Origin: Akkermansiaceae bacterium
GTDB lineage: Bacteria; Verrucomicrobiota; Verrucomicrobiia; Verrucomicrobiales; Akkermansiaceae
Direction: 5' to 3'
Assembly: GCA_015061985.1 (NCBI GenBank)
Contig: SUVN01000016.1
Coordinates: 1-52,298, forward strand
Length of the DNA stretch: 52,298 nt
Part shown: positions 28,172-36,215 of the stretch, piece by piece
Numbering within the stretch: position 1 is the first letter of the stretch
How the letters are laid out: each line of letters begins with the position of its first letter
Made by a program: the position numbers and the translations under genes
Notes under the pieces: generated by a model
Seen by the model: the letters and a program-made list of their open reading frames with translations, nothing else
Told to the model about the DNA's origin: nothing
Databases searched by the model: none

Positions 28172-29031
28172 AAAACCGTATCATGCAATTCCGCACGCTG
28201 GTGGCACAAGTCCTGCCGCGTCACCTCAACGTGGCCGCCTGTGTGGCCTTTAACCGAACACGCCCCATTCACGCCAACTGGGGAGACGAACTGAACTATT
28301 ACTTCCTGCCCCGGCTCTTTCGCAGAGCCGTCTGCATCAGCGATTATTCCTGGCTGTGTCGATTCGGACTACAGCGTCAATATCTCATGATTGGCAGCAC
28401 CATCGGGCTGAAATGCACCCGCCGTACCGTCATCTGGGGTGCGGGGGTACTCTCCGGCGATTCCCCACTGCCGGAAGCACCGGAAAAGGTGCTGGCGGTG
28501 CGCGGTCCCCGCACGCGACGCTATCTGCTGAGCAAGGGGGTGGACTGCCCGGCGGTCTACGGTGATCCGGCATTGTTGCTGCCCCGGGTATACCGTCCCG
28601 CCAACATCCGTCGCAAACACACGCTGGGTATCATTCCCCATTATCAGGATATGAACAGCGATGTGCTGCGGCGCTACGAGATGTTCCACCCCGGCTGCAC
28701 CATCATCAATCTGCGCCACTACAAGCACTGGACGGATGTGATAGATAGCATCTGCTCCTGCGAGGCGATTATCTCCTCCTCGCTGCACGGTCTCATTGCC
28801 GCTGCGGCCTATGGGATTCCCCATGCATGGGCCGTCATTTCACCGGGCAGCACCATCGGCGGCGAATTCAAATTCCGGGACTTTTTTGAATCCGTCGGGC
28901 AGGCACAGGTCGATTGTCATCCCCTGCAGCGCGCAGAATCCGCGCTTTCCGATTGGAAGCCCCTGCACTGGGATGCCGCCCCGCTGCTGCAATCCGCCCC
29001 CTACCCCATCGCACCATGTCCCGTGAACTGA
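28168..29031 (+). CDS. Polysaccharide pyruvyl transferase family protein
   Basis: A 287-residue member of the pyruvyl transferase family, which adds pyruvate ketals to polysaccharide sugars from phosphoenolpyruvate. Recognisable blocks: HANWGDELNYYFLPRLF, IWGAGVLSGDSPLPEAP, VRGPRTRRYL, VYGDPALLLPRVYR and SSSLHGLIAAAAYGIPHAW. Start ATG 28168 overlaps the stop of the preceding glycosyltransferase. The 3' end overlaps the flippase gene by 16 bases. The family fit is good, but the acceptor sugar is unknown and some homologues do other chemistry. Confidence 0.87.
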   Translation: MKNRIMQFRTLVAQVLPRHLNVAACVAFNRTRPIHANWGDELNYYFLPRLFRRAVCISDYSWLCRFGLQRQYLMIGSTIGLKCTRRTVIWGAGVLSGDSPLPEAPEKVLAVRGPRTRRYLLSKGVDCPAVYGDPALLLPRVYRPANIRRKHTLGIIPHYQDMNSDVLRRYEMFHPGCTIINLRHYKHWTDVIDSICSCEAIISSSLHGLIAAAAYGIPHAWAVISPGSTIGGEFKFRDFFESVGQAQVDCHPLQRAESALSDWKPLHWDAAPLLQSAPYPIAPCPVN

Positions 29032-30527
29032 AAGCCGGTATCATCCTCAATTACGTCTCCATGGGTATCAACCTGGCCATGGGGCTGCTGCTCACGCCGC
29101 TGATTATTTCCCGACTGGGAACAACGGAATACGGCATTTTCATGCTGGCCAATTCCGTGATTGCCTGGTTGGGTATCACGGATTTCGGGTTGGGTGCCAC
29201 CGTAACCCGCTATGTGGTATCATACCGCGCCAAGGGGCGTTTTGTGCGGCAGGCGCATTTTCTGGGGCAAGCCGTCATGCTGTTCAGCCTGATGGGGCTG
29301 CTGGCGCTGGCGGCAGGTATCATCTGCTACCTGTACCTGCACGCCCTTTTCCCCGGACTGGGTGAGGACAGCCTGCACTTGCTGCGGGTGCTCTTTCTGA
29401 TTACGCTGGGCAACTTCGTGCTGGCGTTCCCGCTGCGGCCTCTGGCAGCCATGCCGTCTGCCTGCCGACGATTTCTGGCACCGGGGCTGGCGGGGCTGGT
29501 GCAGGCACTGCTGAATGTGGGGCTGACGCTGCTTCTGCTGCACTTGGGAGGGAAAGCGACCGCCCTCACCTGGCTGGCTTTCGCACTCAACCTCGGGCTG
29601 ATGCTCTGGCAAACGCATTACGCCGTCCGCACTCTGGGGGCACGCGTTCTGTTCCGTAAACCGGATTTACGGCTTTATCGGAGCATGTTTTCCTTTTCGT
29701 TCTGGGTGATGCTCAACCAGCTCATGGATCTGCTCTATTGGCAGATTGGCACCCCGATTGTGGCACGGCTCTGCGGGCCGCAGGCGGTGGTGTATTATAC
29801 GCTCGGGCTCTCCTTTTCCCGGTATTTCATGATGGCCTCCACCGCCATTTCCGGGGTATTCTCGCCGGAAATCATGCACCGTATCGACAGCCGCGCCACG
29901 CCTGCCGAACAGACCTCGCTCATGATTCGTGCCGGGCGGCTGCAGCTCTGCATCATCGGGGTCATGCTCACGGGCTTCTGCCTCTTCGGCAGGGAGTTTC
30001 TGCGGCTCTGGGTGGGCAGCAGCATCGGCGCTCATACCTCAGAGGTCTGGTGGGGAGCCCTGCTGGTTCTTATCCCGCTCATTCTGCCGCTCAGCCAGAA
30101 CACCGGGATAGCCATTCTGCAGGCGCGGCATCTGCACCGGGGGAGAGCCCTCATTCTGCTGGCAACGGCTCTTGTCTGCGTCATTCCGGGCTACCTGCTC
30201 ACGCAGCGGTTCGGCGCTCCCGGCATGTTCTGCGGCACGGCTCTCTCCCTGCTTCTGGGGCACGGGCTGCTGCTCAATCTCTATTACTCATTCCGCGCCG
30301 GGCTGGAGATGCAACGCTTTTACCGCGAGGTATTCCTGCCCGCCCTGCTCCCGCTGTTTCTCTGCGCGGCAGGCGGCTGGGCCATTCCGGTGTTCATCCC
30401 CTGCACCAACTGGGGAATGCTCCTTTCCCTCTGCGGCGGATTCACCCTGTACGCCTCCATCGTGTTCTTCCTGCTGTACCTGCGGCGGGAAGAACGCCGC
30501 GAACTCTTCCACCTTTTCCGACCATGA
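29016..30527 (+). CDS. Wzx-type polysaccharide flippase
   Basis: A 503-residue polytopic protein with about 12-14 membrane helices, of the polysaccharide transporter (PST) branch of the MOP superfamily. It should flip the lipid-linked repeat unit to the periplasm. The opening GIILNYVSMGINLAMGLLL and LGTTEYGIFMLANSV are typical of the family. Start ATG 29016 lies inside the end of the pyruvyltransferase gene; the last base pairs overlap the final glycosyltransferase (ATGA). Confidence 0.93.
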   Translation: MSRELKAGIILNYVSMGINLAMGLLLTPLIISRLGTTEYGIFMLANSVIAWLGITDFGLGATVTRYVVSYRAKGRFVRQAHFLGQAVMLFSLMGLLALAAGIICYLYLHALFPGLGEDSLHLLRVLFLITLGNFVLAFPLRPLAAMPSACRRFLAPGLAGLVQALLNVGLTLLLLHLGGKATALTWLAFALNLGLMLWQTHYAVRTLGARVLFRKPDLRLYRSMFSFSFWVMLNQLMDLLYWQIGTPIVARLCGPQAVVYYTLGLSFSRYFMMASTAISGVFSPEIMHRIDSRATPAEQTSLMIRAGRLQLCIIGVMLTGFCLFGREFLRLWVGSSIGAHTSEVWWGALLVLIPLILPLSQNTGIAILQARHLHRGRALILLATALVCVIPGYLLTQRFGAPGMFCGTALSLLLGHGLLLNLYYSFRAGLEMQRFYREVFLPALLPLFLCAAGGWAIPVFIPCTNWGMLLSLCGGFTLYASIVFFLLYLRREERRELFHLFRP

Positions 30528-31561
30528 AAACGCACTACGATTTCGTCTTTCTGACGAACACGCCCTCCTTCTACAAGCTGAATCTCTGCCGCGAGCTGGC
30601 GAAACACCACTCTCTGCTACTGGTATTGCTGGGATACGGAAGTGAAGCCGTCAATCAGGTTCCTGAGCGCGAACCGTTCGACGTGGTTTTTCTGCATGAG
30701 GGGGACTTGCACCGCCGCAATCCTTTCCGCGTGTTCTTCCGTCTGCTGAAGCTGATGCGCCGCATCCGCGCCGGGCGGGTTCTCTTCTCCGGCTGGTTTG
30801 TGCCGGAATTCAACGCCTATGCGTTCCTAAGCCCCCGCAGGAAGAATGCCCTCATCTGCGAATCTTCTGTGCTGGATTGCTCCCTCTCCGGGATGAAAGG
30901 CCTCATCAAACGCAGCATCATCAGCCGCATGAGTGCCGTGCTTCCCTCCGGCATCCCGCACCGGGAGCTCTTTGAACGCGCCGGGTTCAGGGGGAGCATC
31001 CACCCCACAGGGGGGGTAGGACTCATCCGCTACACCCCCCGAACAAGACGAAAAACAGCCCACCGACCTCTGCGTTATCTGTTTATCGGGCGACTGATAG
31101 CAGTCAAGAACGTGGTAGCTCTGGCCCGGGAATTCCAACACAACGGTAAGCCGCTCACCATCGTCGGCAGCGGGCCGCTGGAGCCGGATATCCGCCGACT
31201 GCATGCCCCCAACATCACCCTCACCGGCTTTGTCCCCAACGAACAGCTGCCGGAGATTTTCCGCCGGCACGACATCTTCATCCTGCCCTCTCTCTATGAA
31301 CCCTGGGGACTGGTGGTAGAAGAAGCTCTCTACCACGGTTTGCCCGCCCTGGCCTCACAACACGTCGGCTGCGCCCGCGATTTGATTACCCCGGGCGATA
31401 CCGGCGAAATATTCAACCCGGAAGAGCCGGATTCTCTCACCCGAGCCATGCAGCGTATTGAGCATCAGTACGAGCATTATCAGGACAAGGTACACGCCAT
31501 TCCCTGGGAGCAACGCAAAAAGCAGCAGATACAAGCCTATGTAGAATTAGGCCATCGCTAA
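30524..31561 (+). CDS. Glycosyltransferase family 4 (GT-B), last gene of locus
   Basis: A 345-residue GT-B enzyme: N-terminal FVFLTNTPSFYKLNLCREL, donor half YLFIGRLIAVKNVVALAR, TIVGSGPLEPDI, TLTGFVPNEQLPEIF and LPSLYEPWGLVVEEALYHG (E-x7-E). Start ATG 30524 overlaps the flippase stop; a longer open frame upstream is antisense-like noise inside the flippase. No terminator follows, only the imperfect inverted-repeat element at 31593-31685. Confidence 0.9.
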   Translation: MKTHYDFVFLTNTPSFYKLNLCRELAKHHSLLLVLLGYGSEAVNQVPEREPFDVVFLHEGDLHRRNPFRVFFRLLKLMRRIRAGRVLFSGWFVPEFNAYAFLSPRRKNALICESSVLDCSLSGMKGLIKRSIISRMSAVLPSGIPHRELFERAGFRGSIHPTGGVGLIRYTPRTRRKTAHRPLRYLFIGRLIAVKNVVALAREFQHNGKPLTIVGSGPLEPDIRRLHAPNITLTGFVPNEQLPEIFRRHDIFILPSLYEPWGLVVEEALYHGLPALASQHVGCARDLITPGDTGEIFNPEEPDSLTRAMQRIEHQYEHYQDKVHAIPWEQRKKQQIQAYVELGHR

Positions 31562-31592
31562 AAACGGCTCGTTAAATGGTAATTTGAAGGGC

Positions 31593-31685
31593 AATGGACA
31601 AAGAACAATGGACGAAGGAAAAGTCATGCGAGCAGAGCAAGCGGAATTCTCCACCTTGTCCATCGTCCATTTCACTTTGTACATC
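31593..31685. repeat. Imperfect inverted-repeat element (~93 bp)
   Basis: Left arm 31593-31623 and right arm 31655-31685 are 31 bases each and pair at about 24 of 31 positions, around a ~31-base centre. Each arm contains the word ATGGAC twice or nearly so (AATGGACAAAG, ATGGACGA). It lies between converging gene sets, where small palindromic repeats or non-autonomous elements often sit. It could also serve as a weak bidirectional terminator. The rest of 31562-31845 shows nothing clear apart from a bulged hairpin at 31811-31838. Confidence 0.5.
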
Positions 31686-31845
31686 CCTGCAACTTCCCAT
31701 TTGCCCCCCGTCAATAGCAGAACTGCCGCCGCAATGACCTCTACGGACAACTGCAAGACTAACGGGACAGAAAACCTTGTTCTCGTTTCAATGGTACATT
31801 TTTTACATTGTGGTTCCGCTCTGAAAAAGCGCGAACCATCTCATA

Positions 31846-31998
31846 CTAGCGTCTCTCTTCTTTCGGATTATCCGCTATAGGCTCCATCATCAGATGGATA
31901 AGCAGCCATGCCAGCGGCACACCATTGACCAGGAAAAGGTACTCATACGGTATACGATAGCGTATGTTATTGTAAAAATCAATTATTTTCCCCACCAT
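31846..31998 (-). CDS. Small membrane ORF or -1 frameshift extension of upstream gene
   Basis: A 50-codon frame that overlaps the end of the 31983-32474 gene by 16 bases in the -1 frame. It contains a hydrophobic helix (YEYLFLVNGVPLAWLLIHLM) and ends NPKEERR. There are two readings. An independent product could start at ATG 31998 (MVGKIIDFYNN) by translational coupling. Alternatively, the last 46 residues could be a C-terminal extension of the 163-residue protein, made by a -1 slip at the G GGA AAA heptamer (31986-31992), giving a 209-residue protein with a fifth membrane helix. The clean continuation after the slip site favours the second reading. A plain mutation in a formerly continuous gene is not excluded. 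Confidence 0.6.
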   Translation of the reverse strand: MVGKIIDFYNNIRYRIPYEYLFLVNGVPLAWLLIHLMMEPIADNPKEERR

Positions 31999-32474
31999 AC
32001 ACACCCTATCAGCAGCATGAGTGCCACGGGAACGGCAGCCAGATAAATACAATAATAGTCCGTCCCTATAATAAAGAGGGCTATTGTGAACAGAGTCAGC
32101 TCGGCCAGCACCAACAGACCGGCCATCGGAAGCCCGCAGGAAGCTCGATATGGTCGCCACTTCAGGTGACAATAGAACAAACGTATCACCATGCACCACC
32201 AACAGCAGACAAACCACCCCATCACCGTGCAGAACACATTGATGGCCAGAGTTGTCGTGGCGGTATGCCCATCTGCCCCATAAAGTCCCACGGTCAGGTA
32301 TCCCAGTATTGCCATCCCGGTACCGGCAGATAGAATCAGCACAGCGGGCAACAGCACAAGAGAGGCGAGAAAATACACCCCCGCCCAGACTGCATGCCCC
32401 ATGTTCCATTTGCTCTCTACAAATAGCGCCAGTCTCTCTGCCCATGTTAATTGATTCCGGCAATCCGTTTCCAT
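31983..32474 (-). CDS. Hypothetical four-helix membrane protein
   Basis: A 163-residue protein of no family I recognise. After a polar N-terminus (METDCRNQLTWAERLALF) there are about four hydrophobic helices: ~31-50, ~55-100 in two parts, and ~118-160. Many Trp and Cys residues are visible (VCCWWCMVI, GCVWWGK). The start is firm: a near-perfect Shine-Dalgarno AAGGAGGTG (32487-32479) precedes the ATG, unlike most genes in the window. It is followed in the -1 frame by the small extension described separately, and preceded 44 bases upstream by a secreted protein gene in the same direction. Confidence 0.72.
   Translation of the reverse strand: METDCRNQLTWAERLALFVESKWNMGHAVWAGVYFLASLVLLPAVLILSAGTGMAILGYLTVGLYGADGHTATTTLAINVFCTVMGWFVCCWWCMVIRLFYCHLKWRPYRASCGLPMAGLLVLAELTLFTIALFIIGTDYYCIYLAAVPVALMLLIGCVWWGK
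31986..31992 (-). promoter_or_regulatory. Candidate -1 programmed frameshift heptamer
   Basis: On the minus strand the zero-frame codons are TGG TGG GGA AAA TAA. The heptamer G GGA AAA fits X XXY YYZ and sits directly before the stop. Downstream the RNA can pair CATACG with CGTATG (11-base loop) about 19 bases after the heptamer, and an AGGG lies ~13 bases upstream. The spacing of the stem is longer than usual. Confidence 0.5.
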
Positions 32475-32518
32475 TATCCACCTCCTTGCTTACGCGAACA
32501 CATTTCCAAACAATCTCG

Positions 32519-33079
32519 TTACTTCCGGGGGGCTTTCACCGTGGACGCTTTATCCGGCAGCTCAGCATAGCGGGCATCCATGGCATTATCGCCGGGATAA
32601 TCACGAACAAGGCGTTGCAGGTACTCCCGGGCAGATGCATCCCCGGCAGAGGCCATGCGGAACAATGCCTCCTTGCAGGACCACACAGGAGAACGTCTGC
32701 CTGACCACAGGGCGAACACCCTATCCTGCTGAGCCAACTCCTCATCGGTCAGTGCCATGTCCTCTTCCAGCAGCTTGGGAGACTTCGGCATACATTCAGC
32801 GAAAAAAACAGCCAGCATGTATAAAGAGGCAGGTTCAGCAACAGCCGACAGACGTTGGTGCAGCGGACTCATATCAGACTCAGGAGCAAGGCGGCATCGG
32901 CAGTACAAGTCCCAGAGTTCGCGCTGCAGTTTCATGCAATTTTCCGGGGCTTTTTCCACCGCAGCGTTATGCTCACTCATTGCGATTTTCCTATCCCGCA
33001 TAGCGATATCAGACTGCTCAGGTGGCAGGCCCTTAGCAGAACTCAACAGCAGCAAAAAGACGAAGACGCGAAAGGACAT
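32519..33079 (-). CDS. Hypothetical secreted protein
   Basis: A 186-residue protein beginning with a short signal peptide (MSFRVFVFLLLLSSAKG). The mature part is helical and charged, with conserved-looking Cys pairs (DLYCRCRLAPESD, WSCKEALFRMASAGDASA). The end resembles a tetratricopeptide-like helix pair (SAREYLQRLVRDYPGDNAMDARY). No known domain was recognised. ATG 33079 is preferred over the upstream start at 33148, because the signal peptide begins there and the longer form would overlap the neighbouring gene. It probably belongs to the same minus-strand operon as its neighbours. Confidence 0.65.
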   Translation of the reverse strand: MSFRVFVFLLLLSSAKGLPPEQSDIAMRDRKIAMSEHNAAVEKAPENCMKLQRELWDLYCRCRLAPESDMSPLHQRLSAVAEPASLYMLAVFFAECMPKSPKLLEEDMALTDEELAQQDRVFALWSGRRSPVWSCKEALFRMASAGDASAREYLQRLVRDYPGDNAMDARYAELPDKASTVKAPRK

Positions 33080-33144
33080 AAGTGTTTCTTGGATTAAGGC
33101 CGCTACTCCCCCACCGCAAGGCACAGGAGCTGCGATCAATACTC

Positions 33145-34101
33145 TCAAACAGGGCGCAGAGAATCCAATAATGCGGCGAGATTCTGAGAATCCACCTCAC
33201 TCAATTGGGGGCTATCTTCTTCATCCTCGACAAATTCAGCCAAATGAATCCGTCTCCAATCGGAAAACTCATCGTATTCCGAATCAGAATCGGAGAATTT
33301 ATCGAGGCTGAAGAGCTGATATTGAGCCGGGGTCATGCAGCGGAATGCTTTTCCCGAAGCGATACAGATGGGATGGAATACCAGCCACGGAGCTTCTGCC
33401 AACAGGGCATCCACCACGCGCTCGCTGAGAAGAAGGTAATTGCTCGGGAATTGAACATCCGGTCGGAAGCCTTCAGAAAGTCCGCAGTATTGCATGACAT
33501 CACAGGCGGTGTCGAGCCTATGGCGGTCATCCAGCAGCAAGGGCCATCGGCGCTGGTCACACTCCCAGCCAATGGTCAGCACCACTATCTGCGAATCCAC
33601 TCGGTCTGCCTGCGTTTCCGGAGGAGGAGGCAGCAGATACCACGAGCCTTCTGCGGTATATTCACCCTCACCGAATGCATAGGCTTTCACAGGAACGGGA
33701 GCAGGAAGCCCGCACGAGGGGAATTGATACAGAATCTGCATGAGCTTTTCGGGCCATACCCAGGCATCTGCAAAACGCGGTAGATTGTCTTGTAAGGGAT
33801 AAATGGGTTGGGGGCCCAGCGGACGCTGAGCCCCCGTCCCGAAGTTGAAAGCTATTGCAGGAGAGCATTCTGCCGTCCAACTCTCTGTTATGGTTGAAAT
33901 GGTACCGGCTCCGGCATCGGGATCGCCGTCAAAAAGTTCCGTGACGCAGTATGTATCGTCATAGTCATACCGAAGAGGGAACTGCCGCATGGCAGTCGCC
34001 CTGTATGCTACCATATAGTAGCCACTCCACGGCAAATGCCGGGAATAGATACTGTCCAGTATATTGCCACGTTCTATCAGGTCGGTGCGTATCTTGTTCA
34101 T
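33145..34101 (-). CDS. Hypothetical acidic protein
   Basis: A 318-residue soluble protein with no recognised family. It is rich in Trp, Tyr, Pro and acidic residues, with an acidic C-terminus (SDSDSEYDEF, EDEEDSPQLSEVD). No signal peptide or membrane helix is seen, so it is presumably cytoplasmic. The acidic, aromatic composition resembles antitoxin/immunity-like or SMI1-type proteins, but no diagnostic motif supports that. Start ATG 34101; the gene lies 34 bases after the small ORF at 34136 and 65 bases before the secreted-protein gene. Confidence 0.68.
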   Translation of the reverse strand: MNKIRTDLIERGNILDSIYSRHLPWSGYYMVAYRATAMRQFPLRYDYDDTYCVTELFDGDPDAGAGTISTITESWTAECSPAIAFNFGTGAQRPLGPQPIYPLQDNLPRFADAWVWPEKLMQILYQFPSCGLPAPVPVKAYAFGEGEYTAEGSWYLLPPPPETQADRVDSQIVVLTIGWECDQRRWPLLLDDRHRLDTACDVMQYCGLSEGFRPDVQFPSNYLLLSERVVDALLAEAPWLVFHPICIASGKAFRCMTPAQYQLFSLDKFSDSDSEYDEFSDWRRIHLAEFVEDEEDSPQLSEVDSQNLAALLDSLRPV

Positions 34102-34135
34102 TGTTGAGGTAAAAGGTGTTGACGATCAGATTGTA

Positions 34136-34276
34136 TCAAGACGCATGAACCAATTCACAGTTGGTTAACTGACAGGACACATTTCCCACTGCGAGCAACG
34201 ATAAACCAATTGATACAAAAACAAGTTTCAGCATCTTAGTCGGGCGAAACAAGATAGCAAAGGAGAAAGGGAGCAT
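34136..34276 (-). CDS. Small putative lipoprotein/peptide
   Basis: A 46-codon frame (MLPFSFAILFRPTKMLKLVF then SIGLSLLAVGNVSCQLTNCEL). The second Met starts a signal-peptide-like helix ending near a Cys (LAVGNVSC), a weak lipobox. Support comes from a promoter-like pair ending seven bases before the ATG. Against it, the protein is very short and has no recognised family. If real, it is the first gene of the minus-strand operon. Confidence 0.4.
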   Translation of the reverse strand: MLPFSFAILFRPTKMLKLVFVSIGLSLLAVGNVSCQLTNCELVHAS

Positions 34277-34283
34277 GGCGTTG

Positions 34284-34311
34284 ATAGTACGACAACTCAC
34301 TAAAAAGTCAA
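34284..34311 (-). promoter_or_regulatory. Promoter-like hexamers for minus-strand operon
   Basis: On the minus strand TTGACT (34311-34306), a 16-base spacer and TACTAT (34289-34284), with seven bases left before ATG 34276. It is divergent from the promoter at 34443. Confidence 0.5.
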
Positions 34312-34442
34312 GAATTTTCAATATGTGGACACCAGCGAAGGTATTGTTACCATCTTGCCGTGCAGAGAAAACTCCCTGCACCGTGGCCTTGTTTCTAAAC
34401 ACTCAAAACTACGCCCCCGTGATGAAAAATAAGATTTGATTG

Positions 34443-34470
34443 TTGACTAACGTCTGCTCTGTGCTATACT
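34443..34470 (+). promoter_or_regulatory. Promoter-like hexamers for DUF3276 gene
   Basis: TTGACT (34443-34448), a 16-base spacer and TATACT (34465-34470) give five of six consensus matches in each box, the best promoter-like site in the window. The predicted leader to the GTG at 34514 is about 37 bases. Confidence 0.6.
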
Positions 34471-34513
34471 CCAAGATGAAGAGGCTACATCACAACAATA
34501 GCCCGAGATTACA

Positions 34514-34723
34514 GTGGACGACGATATTATTTGCACGGAAAAAATCATTGCGGACAGAAAGACATTCTATATCGACCTCAAGGCCAACGCCCGGGGACGA
34601 GTGGTACGCATCACGGAGAAAGTGAGCTCCAACCGGGATCGCATCATGGTGCCCGCCGAGATTCTGGATGACTTCATCGCTGCGCTGGAGGACATCCGCA
34701 AGGCCAACAACGAAGAAGCCTGA
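34514..34723 (+). CDS. DUF3276/PUR-domain nucleic-acid-binding protein
   Basis: A 69-residue protein matching the PUR-like DUF3276 family of small single-stranded nucleic-acid-binding proteins known from Bacteroidota and relatives. The family pattern of beta strands then a helix is visible in KTFYIDLKANARGRVVRIT, RIMVPAEIL and DDFIAALEDIRKANN. The start is GTG 34514, because an in-frame TAG lies five codons upstream (34499-34501) and no ATG intervenes. It has its own strong promoter-like site and stands apart from the glycogen genes that follow 170 bases later. Confidence 0.8.
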   Translation: MDDDIICTEKIIADRKTFYIDLKANARGRVVRITEKVSSNRDRIMVPAEILDDFIAALEDIRKANNEEA

Positions 34724-34892
34724 TATTACAGGATTAGCCCGTTCTTCCGCACGCACGCCCTGGCTTGCGTGACATATTTTGTGGAATTTTGAACGGAGTT
34801 TAGGCTGGACAAATCACTTTCGTTGAGGTTAAATAAGGCCGATACCGGGTGAAGTGTGCCCGATTCCCCATTTATATAACAAACAGAGCATT

Positions 34893-36191
34893 ATGAGAAA
34901 AATCAAGGTACTGAAACTGGGTTGGGAGTTCCCGCCGCTCATCAACGGCGGGCTCGGTGTGGCCTGTATGGGCATCTCGAGAGCTCTGGCCTCCAAAGTG
35001 GAGCTTTCCGTCATTGTTCCCAAGGCTGCGCCGGAGGCCGCTTATGACGGCTTTTCCCTCACCGGCATTAACACCCTCAAACACGAGCAAATGGAAACGC
35101 TCGAAGAGGGATATACATACGAGAGTTTCTCCGTGGTCGGCAAAGCTCCGATTAATCTTGATCCCTACGCCTGCGAAGAGGGGACTCCCGGCAACATCAC
35201 GTTCACGAAAGAAGGCAAGCTGCTCTTCTCCCGCGTGCACAAGGCCGATTTGGAACTGTTCACCGGAAAGGAAGACCTCTATGCCGGCGATTTGGCCCGC
35301 AAGGTTATTGAGTTCTCCAAAATCTGTGCGGTCATGGCTCGCAACTACGATTTCGATGTGGTGCACGCACATGATTGGATGACCTATCTGGCAGGTGTGG
35401 AAGTGAAAAAGGCCACAGGTAAACCGCTGGTGGTGCATCTGCACGCTTCCCAATTCGACCGCGCCGGCGCAGATGCCCGCGGGTGGATTTACGACATTGA
35501 GAAATACGGCATGGAACAGGCTGATGCCGTCATCCCGGTCTCCAAATACACGGGCACGGTGGCTGCCGGGCACTACGGCATTGATCCCGCCAAGATTTTC
35601 CCCGTCCACAACGGCGCTGACCCGGTACATGTCTTCCACAGCAAGAAAAAGTTCCCGGAAAAGCTCGTGCTCTTCCTCGGACGCCTCACGGCACAGAAAG
35701 GGCCGGAGTTCTTCCTGCAGATTGCGGCCAAGGTGCTGGAGCAGACAGACAACGTCCGCTTCGTCATGGCCGGCACGGGCGAGAAGCTCCGCCAGCTTAT
35801 CGAGACCGGAGCTTTCCACGGAGTGGGCGACAAGTTCCACTTCACCGGTTTCCTCAACAAGCAGAAAGTCAACGAGCTGCTCTCCATGACAGACGTGTAC
35901 TGCATGCCCTCCGTCTCCGAGCCTTTCGGGCTGTCTGCTCTGGAGGCCGCCCAGTTCAACATCCCCGCCGTCATCTCCAAGCAGAGCGGTGTGGCAGAGG
36001 TCATGAAGGGCGCGCTCAAGGCCGACTTCTGGGATGTCAACATGATGGCCAAACATATTGTAGACCTCATCACGGATGAGGAGCTCTATAAGAAGGTGGC
36101 GGAGCAGAGTGCCCAGGACATCAAGAACTCCAACTGGGAAACAGCAGCCGACAAGATGATTCGCGTGTACAAGCACGTCCTCGGCTGGTAA
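34893..36191 (+). CDS. Glycogen/starch synthase-like glycosyltransferase (GT5-type)
   Basis: A 432-residue GT-B enzyme of the glycogen-synthase-like group found beside GH57 genes in Bacteroidota. The opening KVLKLGWEFPPLINGGLGVA carries the nucleotide-sugar loop (canonical KxGGL, here NGGLG). VHAHDWMTYLAGVEV and the donor half LVLFLGRLTAQKGPEFF and CMPSVSEPFGLSALEAAQFN (E-x7-E) follow. It would extend alpha-1,4-glucan from ADP- or UDP-glucose; which donor is used cannot be read here. ATG 34893 is chosen because the family begins at this WEFPP segment. A GTG 13 codons upstream is the alternative. The GH57 gene follows after 24 bases. Confidence 0.88.
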   Translation: MRKIKVLKLGWEFPPLINGGLGVACMGISRALASKVELSVIVPKAAPEAAYDGFSLTGINTLKHEQMETLEEGYTYESFSVVGKAPINLDPYACEEGTPGNITFTKEGKLLFSRVHKADLELFTGKEDLYAGDLARKVIEFSKICAVMARNYDFDVVHAHDWMTYLAGVEVKKATGKPLVVHLHASQFDRAGADARGWIYDIEKYGMEQADAVIPVSKYTGTVAAGHYGIDPAKIFPVHNGADPVHVFHSKKKFPEKLVLFLGRLTAQKGPEFFLQIAAKVLEQTDNVRFVMAGTGEKLRQLIETGAFHGVGDKFHFTGFLNKQKVNELLSMTDVYCMPSVSEPFGLSALEAAQFNIPAVISKQSGVAEVMKGALKADFWDVNMMAKHIVDLITDEELYKKVAEQSAQDIKNSNWETAADKMIRVYKHVLGW

Positions 36192-36215
36192 CCCCTTATC
36201 CCCGCAGAAAAGGAT

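Noticed and set aside
31811..31838. Hairpin TGGTTC...GAACCA as a terminator
   Set aside because: The stem is bulged and neither strand has a following U-tract, so I did not list it as a terminator.
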